DNA of 64,000 bases from positions 43,637-107,636 of IMG/VR virus record IMGVR_UViG_3300034198_018992, one strand, 5' to 3'. A program made the translations under genes and the position numbers. Origin of the DNA: a virus. The notes under the pieces were generated by a model. The model saw only the letters and a program-made list of their open reading frames with translations. It made no database searches and had not been told where the DNA came from. Shown here piece by piece: positions 20,669 to 28,437 of the stretch; position 1 is the stretch's first letter, and every line of letters begins with the position of its first letter.

Positions 20669-20889
20669 TAAACGTATGGATGGGCTATACCTGAACAACA
20701 AAAGATTTCTCCAGTGAAAACGGGATATGCCCTAGAGTAACAGCCCGTGGTCATAATTGGATGTGGCTGTTTTGGGCGGTTATACGAGTCGATAAAAAAC
20801 GAACCACAATACCCGCACCGCGCATCGCTCGGCGCGGATGAAGCGCCGCAGTTAGGACAACTGGATGTTTTTCTGACGTGTAGACTCAT
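20668..20889 (-). CDS. small zinc-ribbon protein, 73 aa
   Basis: CPNCGASSAPSDARCGYCGS is a complete zinc ribbon at residues 11-30. The remaining 40 residues are uncharacterised. The 3' end overlaps the glycosyltransferase start codon, and the 5' end overlaps the upstream DUF4326 gene by 38 nt, so all three are likely co-transcribed. Confidence 0.6.
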   Translation of the reverse strand: MSLHVRKTSSCPNCGASSAPSDARCGYCGSFFIDSYNRPKQPHPIMTTGCYSRAYPVFTGEIFCCSGIAHPYV

Positions 20890-21676
20890 AGTGTTCCTCT
20901 AGGAATGAAACAATATACTCGTATTTGTAATCCAAGGAAAGGTCTAAACACGGCAATCCTAAACTTTCGCTTACCCTCCACGCCTGTCCGGTTCCGCCAA
21001 AGCCGACTTTGTTGTGATTCAGCACTGCCAAGACCACATTGGCACGAGAGACAATTCCCACGTTTCTTCCCATCATTTTCTTACCACCTTGGCCTAAAGC
21101 GTCCCATTTGCCGTGGTGTTCTTTCGCTATTTCGAGCCATTCAGGCTTTATCACCGCCGATTTCCAGTTACCTTTTACTATATGTTCCTCGTTGTAAGCT
21201 AGCCAAGGAAGATAAAGCACAACGCGGGTAGGGTCTACCTCATTCGCGCCAGAGGCATAAGCTATATCGCTTCCCAACGCATTCCCAGAAGACAGCCACC
21301 AATTCCTCGCTGCGATATGCTTTCCAACTCGTGAAAGCAAAAGCCGCTTCTCTTCTGAAATCTCCCGACTGCCCACGCACGCCACTCGAAATTTTGGACA
21401 CTCTTCCAAGAACTCAACGAAGACATCGCCGTGGCACGGTACTTCCTTATTTGGGTCTTTGCAAAAGCATCCAAGGGTTTTGCCTTTTAAGGCTTTGACC
21501 TCTTCTCTGAATTTCAAATCTGAGCCGACCCTTTCGTAAAACGCGGCTTTGTAAGCGGCGATTACCTGCTCACGGGTTCCGTGAATACCGATTACATCAG
21601 GATTGCCAAACAAAGACGGACGACCGATGAATACGTCGAAGTCTTTGGTGAATTTCTTATTAACTACTCTTGTCAT
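20852..21676 (-). CDS. DUF4326-SLOG (DprA-like Rossmann) fusion
   Basis: A 274-aa protein with two modules. Residues 1-90 match DUF4326: GNPDVIGIHGTREQVI, ALKGKTLGCFCK, PCHGDVFVEFL. Residues 95-270 form a Rossmann domain of the SLOG/DprA class: VACVGSREISEEKRLLL, LSSGNALGSDIAYASGA, FGGTGQAWRVSESLGLPCL. SLOG domains bind nucleotides or nucleotide signals. The fusion may sense or process an NAD- or nucleotide-derived ligand; that is inference. Confidence 0.78.
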   Translation of the reverse strand: MTRVVNKKFTKDFDVFIGRPSLFGNPDVIGIHGTREQVIAAYKAAFYERVGSDLKFREEVKALKGKTLGCFCKDPNKEVPCHGDVFVEFLEECPKFRVACVGSREISEEKRLLLSRVGKHIAARNWWLSSGNALGSDIAYASGANEVDPTRVVLYLPWLAYNEEHIVKGNWKSAVIKPEWLEIAKEHHGKWDALGQGGKKMMGRNVGIVSRANVVLAVLNHNKVGFGGTGQAWRVSESLGLPCLDLSLDYKYEYIVSFLEEHYESTRQKNIQLS

Positions 21677-21859
21677 TTATGAGCGTCTGCCCTTGGGATA
21701 ACCTGCTAGCAGTATGCTTAATGCCAGCATTGCTCCTTCGACTGTAGATTCCTGCTCTGCCGCGTCTTTAGCCGCTTCTCGCCTGTAGGCGGCGTCTCTC
21801 GCGTCAGCGACATGCTGAGTCTTCTTAATCAATGCTCTGACTTTGTTTTTATCGCTCAT
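21677..21859 (-). CDS. hypothetical protein, 60 aa
   Basis: Start at MSDKNKVRALIKK (21859), giving a 4-nt overlap with the upstream gene. Basic and alanine-rich helices (DARDAAYRREAAKDAAEQE) precede a short hydrophobic C-terminal segment (AMLALSILLAGYPKGRRS) that may associate with the membrane. No family recognised. Confidence 0.55.
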   Translation of the reverse strand: MSDKNKVRALIKKTQHVADARDAAYRREAAKDAAEQESTVEGAMLALSILLAGYPKGRRS

Positions 21860-22323
21860 AGTAGCCAACTCGGTGTTGCGCGGTTTTTCCAATTGAATAG
21901 ATGGCTCTTGCCGACCTTGTAATATGAGCGGTAATCGTCGTAGACGCTGGTAGTGATATTGATTTGGTCTTTGAATGCCCCAAAACAACGCGGTGGCTCT
22001 GTCAATTCTCCGTTAGGAATTGTGGGAGGATTTTGTTTATACCAGTTGGCGACCCTTTCTCCGGCATGGACGCGGCCATATCGGTAAGTGTATTCGTAAC
22101 AGAGAGCTAGGCAGTATTCAACCGTCCAGTTAAAATTCGCAAGGTTCGTGCGGACCCAAACGGTCATCGGGTGGTTAGTGTAAGAGTGGCGGTAAGGTGC
22201 GACGCCTTTGGGATAGGCGCACGCCATACACTGATTAGCCTCAGTGATGATTTTGACAACGTGTCGGTCAACGTGGGCTTCCGCGCAGCGTTGCAAGTCA
22301 GGGTCTAAAAAAAAGAGGTTCAT
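21856..22323 (-). CDS. conserved phage/large-virus protein, 155 aa
   Basis: The pattern MNLFFLDPDLQRCAEAHVD, DRHVVKIITEANQ and YRHSYTNHPMTVWVR, plus a late YYKVGKSHLFNW, recurs in uncharacterised proteins of phages and large DNA viruses as I recall them. It has many conserved His, Trp and Tyr residues, suggesting an enzyme, but no named catalytic motif. Its own promoter (TTGCGA-17-TATAAC) lies 6 nt from the ATG. Confidence 0.65.
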   Translation of the reverse strand: MNLFFLDPDLQRCAEAHVDRHVVKIITEANQCMACAYPKGVAPYRHSYTNHPMTVWVRTNLANFNWTVEYCLALCYEYTYRYGRVHAGERVANWYKQNPPTIPNGELTEPPRCFGAFKDQINITTSVYDDYRSYYKVGKSHLFNWKNRATPSWLL

Positions 22324-22358
22324 CTTGATGTTATACGATATGTTTTTAAGAATCGCAA
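22324..22358 (-). promoter_or_regulatory. promoter with exact leaderless layout
   Basis: TTGCGA, 17-bp spacer, TATAAC, 6 nt, then ATG at 22323. Confidence 0.65.
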
Positions 22359-22362
22359 CGGC

Positions 22363-23331
22363 TTATATTGCAACCTCGTATCTAATCGGCTCGCTATGTT
22401 GATAATCTAATAGCGACGTATCGCTATATGTCCAGTCGAATATCGAACTAAAATTCTTTGTCTGAACTCTCGGAAGGTTGTGAGTTTTTTGAGATAGTTG
22501 TTTTTGTATACCGTCTAAATGGTTTTTGTAGATATGACAATCCATCAAAAATCCTATCAACTTTCCTTCTTGCAGATTCGCTTCTTTAGCTAAAAGATGC
22601 AACAGGAGACCGTAAGTTGTAATGCTCTGATTGCAACAAACATCAACTGAGCGCTGTGTCCAAGCTAAGTTTAGCTTGTTATTCACGACGGAGATTCTGA
22701 ACCCATCATGACAGCTAGGAAGCGCCGCATGAGGTATAGCTAGCGGGTTCCAAGCCGAGACAAGCATTCTCCTGTCGAGCGGATTAGTTTTGAGTTTATT
22801 AACGGCTTCTTTGAGTTGGTCGATACCACTTCCGTCTGGCATGCTTGGGTCACGGAAATCTCTCCATTGCGTTCCGTAAATAAGACCTAAATCGTCCTCT
22901 TCTGCCATCCTGCGCTTAGTCTCTTCGTCATGGGCGTATGCCACTTTTTGTGGATTGCACCACCCGTCCCAATAATGACACCCTCGGTCCTGAAGCCACT
23001 TCTTGCTTCTGAGGCCCTTAATGAAGAACTCTAGCTCGACCGTAGTGCTTTTGAACGGCAACTTACGGCTGGTGAGTAGAGGGAAGCCCTCGCTCATATC
23101 ATGTTCAAACATGAATCCCGCAATCGCTAGACAATCTACACCCGTCCTGTTGCCTTTCCATTCTCCTTCGGCTAGTATTTTATTGACTAGCTCGAAATAT
23201 CTTTTATCGGCGTTGTTTTGCACTAGGTTGGCTCGTTCCCACTCGGTGATTTCTTTTTCGAGTTCTTCTTCAATTCTGTTGAAGGCTTGCCACATCGACT
23301 CTTGTGGTCTGTTTGCGAGGTCTTTTTCCAT
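22363..23331 (-). CDS. thymidylate synthase family enzyme
   Basis: A 322-aa protein. The catalytic Cys is in LPSCHDGF, with the folate and phosphate motifs GNRTGVDCLAIAG, GLIYGTQWRDF, RRMLVSAWNP and DCHIYKNHLDGI. The loop that normally reads DVxLGLPFN is DVCCNQSITT and two residues shorter, so the Asn that selects dUMP is not at its usual place. A dCMP or dUMP hydroxymethylase role is therefore possible. It probably makes dTMP, or a modified base, for phage DNA. The first 40 residues are an extra helical segment. Confidence 0.85.
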   Translation of the reverse strand: MEKDLANRPQESMWQAFNRIEEELEKEITEWERANLVQNNADKRYFELVNKILAEGEWKGNRTGVDCLAIAGFMFEHDMSEGFPLLTSRKLPFKSTTVELEFFIKGLRSKKWLQDRGCHYWDGWCNPQKVAYAHDEETKRRMAEEDDLGLIYGTQWRDFRDPSMPDGSGIDQLKEAVNKLKTNPLDRRMLVSAWNPLAIPHAALPSCHDGFRISVVNNKLNLAWTQRSVDVCCNQSITTYGLLLHLLAKEANLQEGKLIGFLMDCHIYKNHLDGIQKQLSQKTHNLPRVQTKNFSSIFDWTYSDTSLLDYQHSEPIRYEVAI

Positions 23332-23402
23332 TTAATCAAGTCGTAGTTCTTCTTGAAGTTCGGGCCTAGATTTCTAGGCTTGTCTCCCTTTCCGGCGCTC
23401 AT
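23223..23402 (-). CDS. small GKGDKPR-type phage protein, 59 aa
   Basis: The ATG at 23402 overlaps the stop of the NAMPT gene as ATGA, a strong sign of coupled translation. The product opens MSAGKGDKPRNLGPNF and continues KKNYDLIKWKK, a pattern I know from many very short phage proteins of unknown role. The frame then runs about 109 nt into the thymidylate synthase gene before a TAG. A 7-bp palindrome (GCCTAGA/TCTAGGC, 23364-23379) lies inside it. Confidence 0.55.
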   Translation of the reverse strand: MSAGKGDKPRNLGPNFKKNYDLIKWKKTSQTDHKSRCGKPSTELKKNSKKKSPSGNEPT

Positions 23403-24829
23403 TCTATTTCTCCGTTGATGCGGCGTCTGATTTGCGCGAAGTTTTCCACGTTCATCATGTTGCCGTTCTTGAACACCGTAACCATCTGGTCGGGCTTGTC
23501 CACTTCAAACGGAACCGTTTCAAAGTCTCCATATTCGTTCTTGATGAGCTTGAGCCGCCCTTTCTTGGAAACCTTCGTCTTATCCAGCGGCTCTTTACAG
23601 ATATCGCGCCACTCGCCGTCGTGCATGAGGGCGCTGCACTTGAAAGCTTGACGCTGAGTATCGCGGTGCATCCGCTGGATTAAATAACCACCACATCCGA
23701 AAACGCTCGCCAACGCGCTATAACCGTTTTGTTCTAGCAGACTAAGCGTGTCCTCAATATTGTCCTCTGTAAGGCTATCTCCGTAGATAGTTCCGACATG
23801 AGGGTCCAAATCTTTATAGCCCTTAGTGTTTACGCGGTGGCCGTAACCCTTGTCCCACTGTTGGGTAATCCAAAGAATCTGGTCTTGCGGCGTGTCCTGC
23901 TCAAAGCGTGGACTATCGGGTCTAGCTACGAATTTACCATCCCTCGCCAAGATAAGTCGGCGGAACTCGGGGTCTTCGTTATACATCCTGATTGCCTCAG
24001 TGATGTTATAGCTATCCGAAACATGCGACAATATGCCCTTCGGAAAAAGCTGCAAGAGCCTCTTGGCTACCGCAAATTCTCCAGCTTTACCTAGCGACGT
24101 GGCAATCAGGTGCTCACTAGCAGGAACCGAATATGCCAAATCTTTAGGGCTTGCGTCATATTCGTCAATAGCATAAGCCATACCCATAAGAGTGTCCGTG
24201 CCCTTGCTGTTGAGTAGATGCGACATTCCCCCTAGGCCAGCCGCCTCCATACACGTCGCGGCCCTCTGCCCGAAGTCGTGCAAATAATAATCCGCAAGCC
24301 ACTGCAAATCGTCATCAACAGTTCTCTTGAAGTAAGCCTTGATGATGTCGATGATGCATCGACTACGCGTCGCAACCGTAGAAGGATACCACATTTGCTG
24401 CAATACCGTTTCAACGCCACCGACGAGCCACGCGCAGTTTTTGTCGCTAGTCTCTACACTGACCATCATGTTAGCGGTAGGCACTTTCGTTCCTTCACGA
24501 ACGGCGCGAATTGTCAACGGAAGTCGCCCGTTATACTCTCTCAGAATGTATTCCCAGATGCGGGCGTCATAAACATCACCGCAGAATTTGAAATGCTCAG
24601 TCAGAAGCTCGTTCGCTTGAGCGATTTTTTCAGGAGTAACTCGCGGCCCAGCCAAATGAGTTTGCAGGATATATCTAAGACCGAAAAGCGCAGTATAGGG
24701 GTAACGAGCGCCTTTACGCGATTCGCCATAAGAAAATGCGCCAGTTGTTCCTTCGGGCAACATTTTAGGATGCGCGATTTTGTAAGAATCAAGTAGGAAT
24801 ACCGTGTTGTCTTTCATTTTTGGCTTCAT
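23399..24829 (-). CDS. nampt: nicotinamide phosphoribosyltransferase
   Basis: A 476-aa protein, the normal length for NAMPT (type II phosphoribosyltransferase). Visible landmarks are DNTVFLLDSYKIAHP at the start, HDFGQRAATCMEAAG in the PRPP region, the catalytic His in VPASEHLIA, and GDSLTEDNIEDTL with FGCGGYL in the phosphate-binding half. It makes NMN from nicotinamide and PRPP. The next gene encodes the enzyme for the following step, so the pair is an NAD+ salvage route. Spacing of 10 nt to that gene supports an operon, with a possible own promoter (TTGTCG-17-TATAAA). Confidence 0.92.
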   Translation of the reverse strand: MKPKMKDNTVFLLDSYKIAHPKMLPEGTTGAFSYGESRKGARYPYTALFGLRYILQTHLAGPRVTPEKIAQANELLTEHFKFCGDVYDARIWEYILREYNGRLPLTIRAVREGTKVPTANMMVSVETSDKNCAWLVGGVETVLQQMWYPSTVATRSRCIIDIIKAYFKRTVDDDLQWLADYYLHDFGQRAATCMEAAGLGGMSHLLNSKGTDTLMGMAYAIDEYDASPKDLAYSVPASEHLIATSLGKAGEFAVAKRLLQLFPKGILSHVSDSYNITEAIRMYNEDPEFRRLILARDGKFVARPDSPRFEQDTPQDQILWITQQWDKGYGHRVNTKGYKDLDPHVGTIYGDSLTEDNIEDTLSLLEQNGYSALASVFGCGGYLIQRMHRDTQRQAFKCSALMHDGEWRDICKEPLDKTKVSKKGRLKLIKNEYGDFETVPFEVDKPDQMVTVFKNGNMMNVENFAQIRRRINGEIE

Positions 24830-24839
24830 GATGGGTCTT

Positions 24840-25784
24840 TTATACTACGCTTTGTGCAGGACGACAACTCTTATCTTCGAGATGTCTTTTGAGCATTTCC
24901 CATAGCGGCCTATGGCCTTCAACAATCATGTCGAGTGTCACGTCCTTGATGTTAAACCACCGCACGCGGCTAACGTCATCGCCCGCTACCGCAGCTCCAA
25001 AGACGTAATCTACCGTAAATAGCGCGGTCTTGATTTTGTCCTTTTCCCAACGATATCTCCAGTCGCCAGTTAGAAGGCTACCTACATATTTGGGATTTGC
25101 GACCTCAAGCCCCGCTTCTTCACGCGCCTCTTTCAGAGCGTCGTGCTCTAGCGACGGTGAGCTAGGCTCGGAAAAACCCCCCACAAATCTCCACAGATGC
25201 GGCGGGTCCGTCGGCTTTCCGGCCAACAAGATTTGTCCGCTCTTATCAAGTATCGCCACGTCTACTGTCTGATAGGCTGTAGGTGGGCGCGAATTAGCCG
25301 CCGAAATTGCGCCAGCTCGGAACGACGCATTTCTCTCCGAAATGGGAGTGAATATAGCCTCTCTTCTTTGGTCGGTTGCAGAATCAAGAATCTCTTCTGG
25401 AGCTTTTAATACGTTCACGCTTATACTCCCCGAATAGTACTTGTTAAAACCTTCTCTGCCACAATACAACAGCGCCTTTACTCCGAAAGGTATTGCTCTA
25501 GCTATTTTCCTATCCAAGTTCAGACTCCACTCGTGGTCAGACTGATGATTCTCCAACTCATGAATTTCCAAGTCAGGATATACTTCGCGTATCATCTTTT
25601 CGCGTTCCGCATAGGAGAGCGTATTATTTCCGGTCGCCTTCAGTACTCCTGTAGCGAGGAAGACAATGACGCGGCTATGTTTTCGTATAACCTCATCGAA
25701 AATGAAACGGTGCCCAGCGTGTAAATTCACGCATTGAAAGCGCCCGACGATAACTCCGACAGATAGGTCTTTATTAGTACTCAT
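24840..25784 (-). CDS. nadM: bifunctional NMN adenylyltransferase / Nudix hydrolase
   Basis: Residues 1-170 form an HxGH nucleotidyltransferase: GVIVGRFQCVNLHAGH with the second motif around ISERNASFRAG. Residues 175-300 form a Nudix domain: GGFSEP, then the box KEAREEAGLEV, where Lys replaces the usual Arg. The first domain should convert NMN to NAD+; the second may hydrolyse ADP-ribose or a related dinucleotide. With NAMPT it matches the two-step NARP2 route described for phages that restore NAD+ after host defence depletes it. Confidence 0.9.
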   Translation of the reverse strand: MSTNKDLSVGVIVGRFQCVNLHAGHRFIFDEVIRKHSRVIVFLATGVLKATGNNTLSYAEREKMIREVYPDLEIHELENHQSDHEWSLNLDRKIARAIPFGVKALLYCGREGFNKYYSGSISVNVLKAPEEILDSATDQRREAIFTPISERNASFRAGAISAANSRPPTAYQTVDVAILDKSGQILLAGKPTDPPHLWRFVGGFSEPSSPSLEHDALKEAREEAGLEVANPKYVGSLLTGDWRYRWEKDKIKTALFTVDYVFGAAVAGDDVSRVRWFNIKDVTLDMIVEGHRPLWEMLKRHLEDKSCRPAQSVV

Positions 25785-25785
25785 G

Positions 25786-26442
25786 TTATGTGGTTTTTCT
25801 ATTGTGATGGTCTAACGCGACCACCGTTCGGTTTTTGAGTTTCTCAGAAACTTCCGCGAAGCTTATCGGGCCGGAGAAGTTATCAATGCCGCAATCGAGG
25901 CACTTGCCCTCGGTGTGGTCAGGGTTTCTTTCTTTGTCGTTGCTGTGGCTATGACCGCTCAGATTCCAAGACCCGTGGTGACAGTGTTCCCAGATTCTAA
26001 ATGGGAAATGAGAGCACACGATGAACTGACCATCGACAACAACATTCGCTACAGAGCCCAAGAATACAACTTTATTGTTCCACTTCAAGGGATAAATCTC
26101 GAAATTCGCGTGGCCGAACTCTTTGTTGAGTTCCTCTTTGTAAATCCTCGTAGCGTAGCTTTCGTGATTTCCCCAAATGTAGTAAATCGTTCCATGCAGA
26201 AGATTCAGAAGCTCTTTTGTCCGCTCTACACTCGAACGCAGGCTGAAGTCCCCTAGGAATACGACAGCGTCGGAGGGTTTCACGCGCTCGTTCCAAGCTT
26301 TTATGATAGCGGCATCGTGTTCCTGAATGGAATTGAAACCCCTTGGCTTGATAATGAATTCCTTATCATGCCCGAAGTGGGTATCAGAGCAGAACCAGAC
26401 GTTGCTGCCGTTTTTTGTGGTTAAGTGGATATTTTTTAACAT
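25786..26442 (-). CDS. calcineurin-like metallophosphoesterase
   Basis: A 218-aa protein with the full metal-ligand set: CSDTHFGH, VVFLGDFSL, WGNHESYA, CSHFPFRIW and SGHSHSN. Compact enzymes like this often act on phosphodiesters or 2',3'-cyclic phosphates. It sits between the NAD+ genes and the PNK-like gene with 1-2 nt gaps, so a role in trimming RNA ends or nucleotide by-products is plausible. The substrate is unknown. Confidence 0.85.
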   Translation of the reverse strand: MLKNIHLTTKNGSNVWFCSDTHFGHDKEFIIKPRGFNSIQEHDAAIIKAWNERVKPSDAVVFLGDFSLRSSVERTKELLNLLHGTIYYIWGNHESYATRIYKEELNKEFGHANFEIYPLKWNNKVVFLGSVANVVVDGQFIVCSHFPFRIWEHCHHGSWNLSGHSHSNDKERNPDHTEGKCLDCGIDNFSGPISFAEVSEKLKNRTVVALDHHNRKTT

Positions 26443-26444
26443 TG

Positions 26445-26909
26445 TTATCTCATTTCTATGCGCGAAAAGCCCTCAGATAGGGTGGGGCGCTCGTACGAGT
26501 TGACAAATCTGTCGATAACCCATTCGGGCACTTGGCGCGCCCTTTCGGAATTTCGTTTCTTCAGCTCTTCGACGGGCACCTCAAAGCATACAGCGACCGC
26601 TGACACATTAAGTTCCGTGGCTATGCGGAGATAGTCCGCTCTGTTTTTCTTATTGATGTTCGTGGCGTCTACGATGACGGAAAACCCTCCGCGCAGAAAG
26701 TATTTGACAGCGGCCTTAATAAAGTCAAAAACTTTGCCCGTAACGGTTTGGTCTTCTTCGTTTTTACCAATCGTGGCACGCAGCTCGTCGCTGCTGAGTC
26801 GGATGGCTCTTTTCTTCTCGGCATCGAGAATGGAAAAAGTGCTCTTTCCTGAAGCTGGAGCCCCGACCATTAAATACAAACTGTTTGCGTTCGCTTTCAT
26901 TTCTGCCAT
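26445..26909 (-). CDS. P-loop kinase, polynucleotide-kinase-like
   Basis: A 154-aa protein with Walker A GAPASGKST at residues 17-25, an RLSSDELR segment and VIVDATNINKKNRADYL, the pattern of the T4 Pnk kinase domain and related AAA_33 kinases. No phosphatase domain is fused. It probably adds a 5' phosphate to cleaved RNA or DNA. Its stop and the next start overlap, and RNA and DNA ligase genes follow upstream, which supports an end-healing role. Confidence 0.82.
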   Translation of the reverse strand: MAEMKANANSLYLMVGAPASGKSTFSILDAEKKRAIRLSSDELRATIGKNEEDQTVTGKVFDFIKAAVKYFLRGGFSVIVDATNINKKNRADYLRIATELNVSAVAVCFEVPVEELKKRNSERARQVPEWVIDRFVNSYERPTLSEGFSRIEMR

Positions 26910-27316
26910 TATCTTCGCTTTTTGGAATCAGTCAAATCTTCAAATCGAGAAACTACTCGGCAGGTCTTCGCGAAAATCATTTCAGTGAAAGTCGCGACAA
27001 GCTCTTCTTTATCAAAGGCATCGCCTTTGAATTCAAAGTAGCCCCCATGAACGATATAATGTGCAGCGTGGCACGCTTCATGAACGACCAGACGCACATT
27101 GAATAAGTCTCTTCTAAAGATAATCCGGCCCACAGAATTAGTAGCCCTTGGAGTTATTTGCCCAGAGATACATAAAGCTTCGGGCTTTATTTCACAAGGA
27201 CCAGATAAAAACGATTCCAGTTCAGTCAGGTTGTCTACAAATTCTATCGAATAATAGAACTTGCTTGACGGAAAAATGAAAACTTTGCCAACTTTTGTTG
27301 TTTTTGCTTCCGGCAT
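26909..27316 (-). CDS. HExxH putative zinc protease
   Basis: I use the ATG at 27316 (MPEAKTTK), which overlaps the DNA ligase stop; a longer frame to 27331 also exists. The helix VVHEACHAAHYIV holds an HExxH zinc motif and EELVATFTEMIF could supply the third ligand. The layout resembles SprT- or ImmA/IrrE-like minimal proteases. The target is unknown. Confidence 0.65.
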   Translation of the reverse strand: MPEAKTTKVGKVFIFPSSKFYYSIEFVDNLTELESFLSGPCEIKPEALCISGQITPRATNSVGRIIFRRDLFNVRLVVHEACHAAHYIVHGGYFEFKGDAFDKEELVATFTEMIFAKTCRVVSRFEDLTDSKKRR

Positions 27317-28437
27317 TACGATTTGAAACAATTGTCGGGGTCAAGCTGCGCGAAATTGGGAGTATTCAGCCCAGTGAGTCCGTTGTAGCTCACTGTTACG
27401 ACTTTGCCGACATATTTCTCTGGGTGCTCCCAAGCGTCTTTCGCCTGCTCAAACTTTCCCTTAAAGTTGCCGCCGAACACTTCGCCGTTCTTCATTTTGA
27501 AATCAACGCGCCTAGCCGTGCCAGCCCAGTCTCCGGTGCCTTCATGTAAGGCTACAACCAAAAATTCATCATCGTCCGTAGGCTTGAGCTTGATAAGCTT
27601 CTGTGTGCGTTTGTGTTCGTAGATGTTGTCTTCGTAGCGGACGATAGCCCCTTCGTGCCCATCGTCTATGTAACTTTGATAAAGCGCCCAAACTTCTTTT
27701 TGCGTCAAGCATTTCGCTGTAGGAACTTGAAATAAATATTTAGGATGCCCAGCGATAATGTTGTCAATCGCAGCCTTGCGGTCCTTGTATGGCGTCTCCT
27801 CTTCCATTCCCTCAAACCCATAACCGTCATAAATATAAAAACGGACGAGCTGTTCGCTACGCTGTAACACTTCCGAGGTGACATTCACAGTTCTGCGTAG
27901 AATCTTCATTATCTCATTAAGATGCTGGCGTAACCCTTCGTTAAACGCCTCGCCGTGAAGGACCGCGTTTGGATATTTGTCGAATATAGGCTTCAATGCC
28001 TGCTGAATGTGAGGTATCGACAGATACTCTTCGCCTTTGCGAGAAAACAGACCTTTACGGGTCGCAATAACGCAGCCGCCGTTATACTTACACTGCACCA
28101 AACACGGTGTAACTAGACCAGCCTTAACTTTATCAAGCGCTACTGCTAATTGGGGCTCTACAAAGTAGAAGTTATCAATGTGCGCCACATCCTCGAAGTG
28201 GCCGGTCTTGAGTTTCTTATCAAACTTACTACGCGCCTCGCTCGCGGCTTGTTGGGCTGCGGTGGTCTCGTTCTTTTTCCCGAGATTTTTACCTACGCAC
28301 GCGACCTTGCCGTGCTGCGTTATGACGCCGTCAACTCTTCCGCTTTCCGTCCAATACCCATCTTCATCATAAAAGATAGTCCACTGCTGGACGGAGCCGT
28401 CTTGATTACGGGAGTATAATGTGGGCAGGTTGTTCAT
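27316..28437 (-). CDS. ATP-dependent DNA ligase
   Basis: A 373-aa protein. Motif I is CKYNGGCVIATRKG, with Asn replacing the usual Asp after the nucleophile Lys. LHGEAFNEG is motif III-like. EGAIVRYEDNIYEHKRTQK and LIKLKP are motifs IV-V. A C-terminal OB-type region follows (GKVVTVSYNGLTG). The N-terminal 60 residues (VQQWTIFYDEDGYWTESGRVDG) look like a small WGR-like module, unusual in phage ligases. It seals nicks during replication or repair. Confidence 0.85.
   Translation of the reverse strand: MNNLPTLYSRNQDGSVQQWTIFYDEDGYWTESGRVDGVITQHGKVACVGKNLGKKNETTAAQQAASEARSKFDKKLKTGHFEDVAHIDNFYFVEPQLAVALDKVKAGLVTPCLVQCKYNGGCVIATRKGLFSRKGEEYLSIPHIQQALKPIFDKYPNAVLHGEAFNEGLRQHLNEIMKILRRTVNVTSEVLQRSEQLVRFYIYDGYGFEGMEEETPYKDRKAAIDNIIAGHPKYLFQVPTAKCLTQKEVWALYQSYIDDGHEGAIVRYEDNIYEHKRTQKLIKLKPTDDDEFLVVALHEGTGDWAGTARRVDFKMKNGEVFGGNFKGKFEQAKDAWEHPEKYVGKVVTVSYNGLTGLNTPNFAQLDPDNCFKS

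Noticed and set aside
21860-21988. N-terminal extension of the 60-aa gene
   Set aside because: It lies in the opposite phase within the 21856-22323 gene; MSDKNK at 21859 gives a typical ATGA junction.
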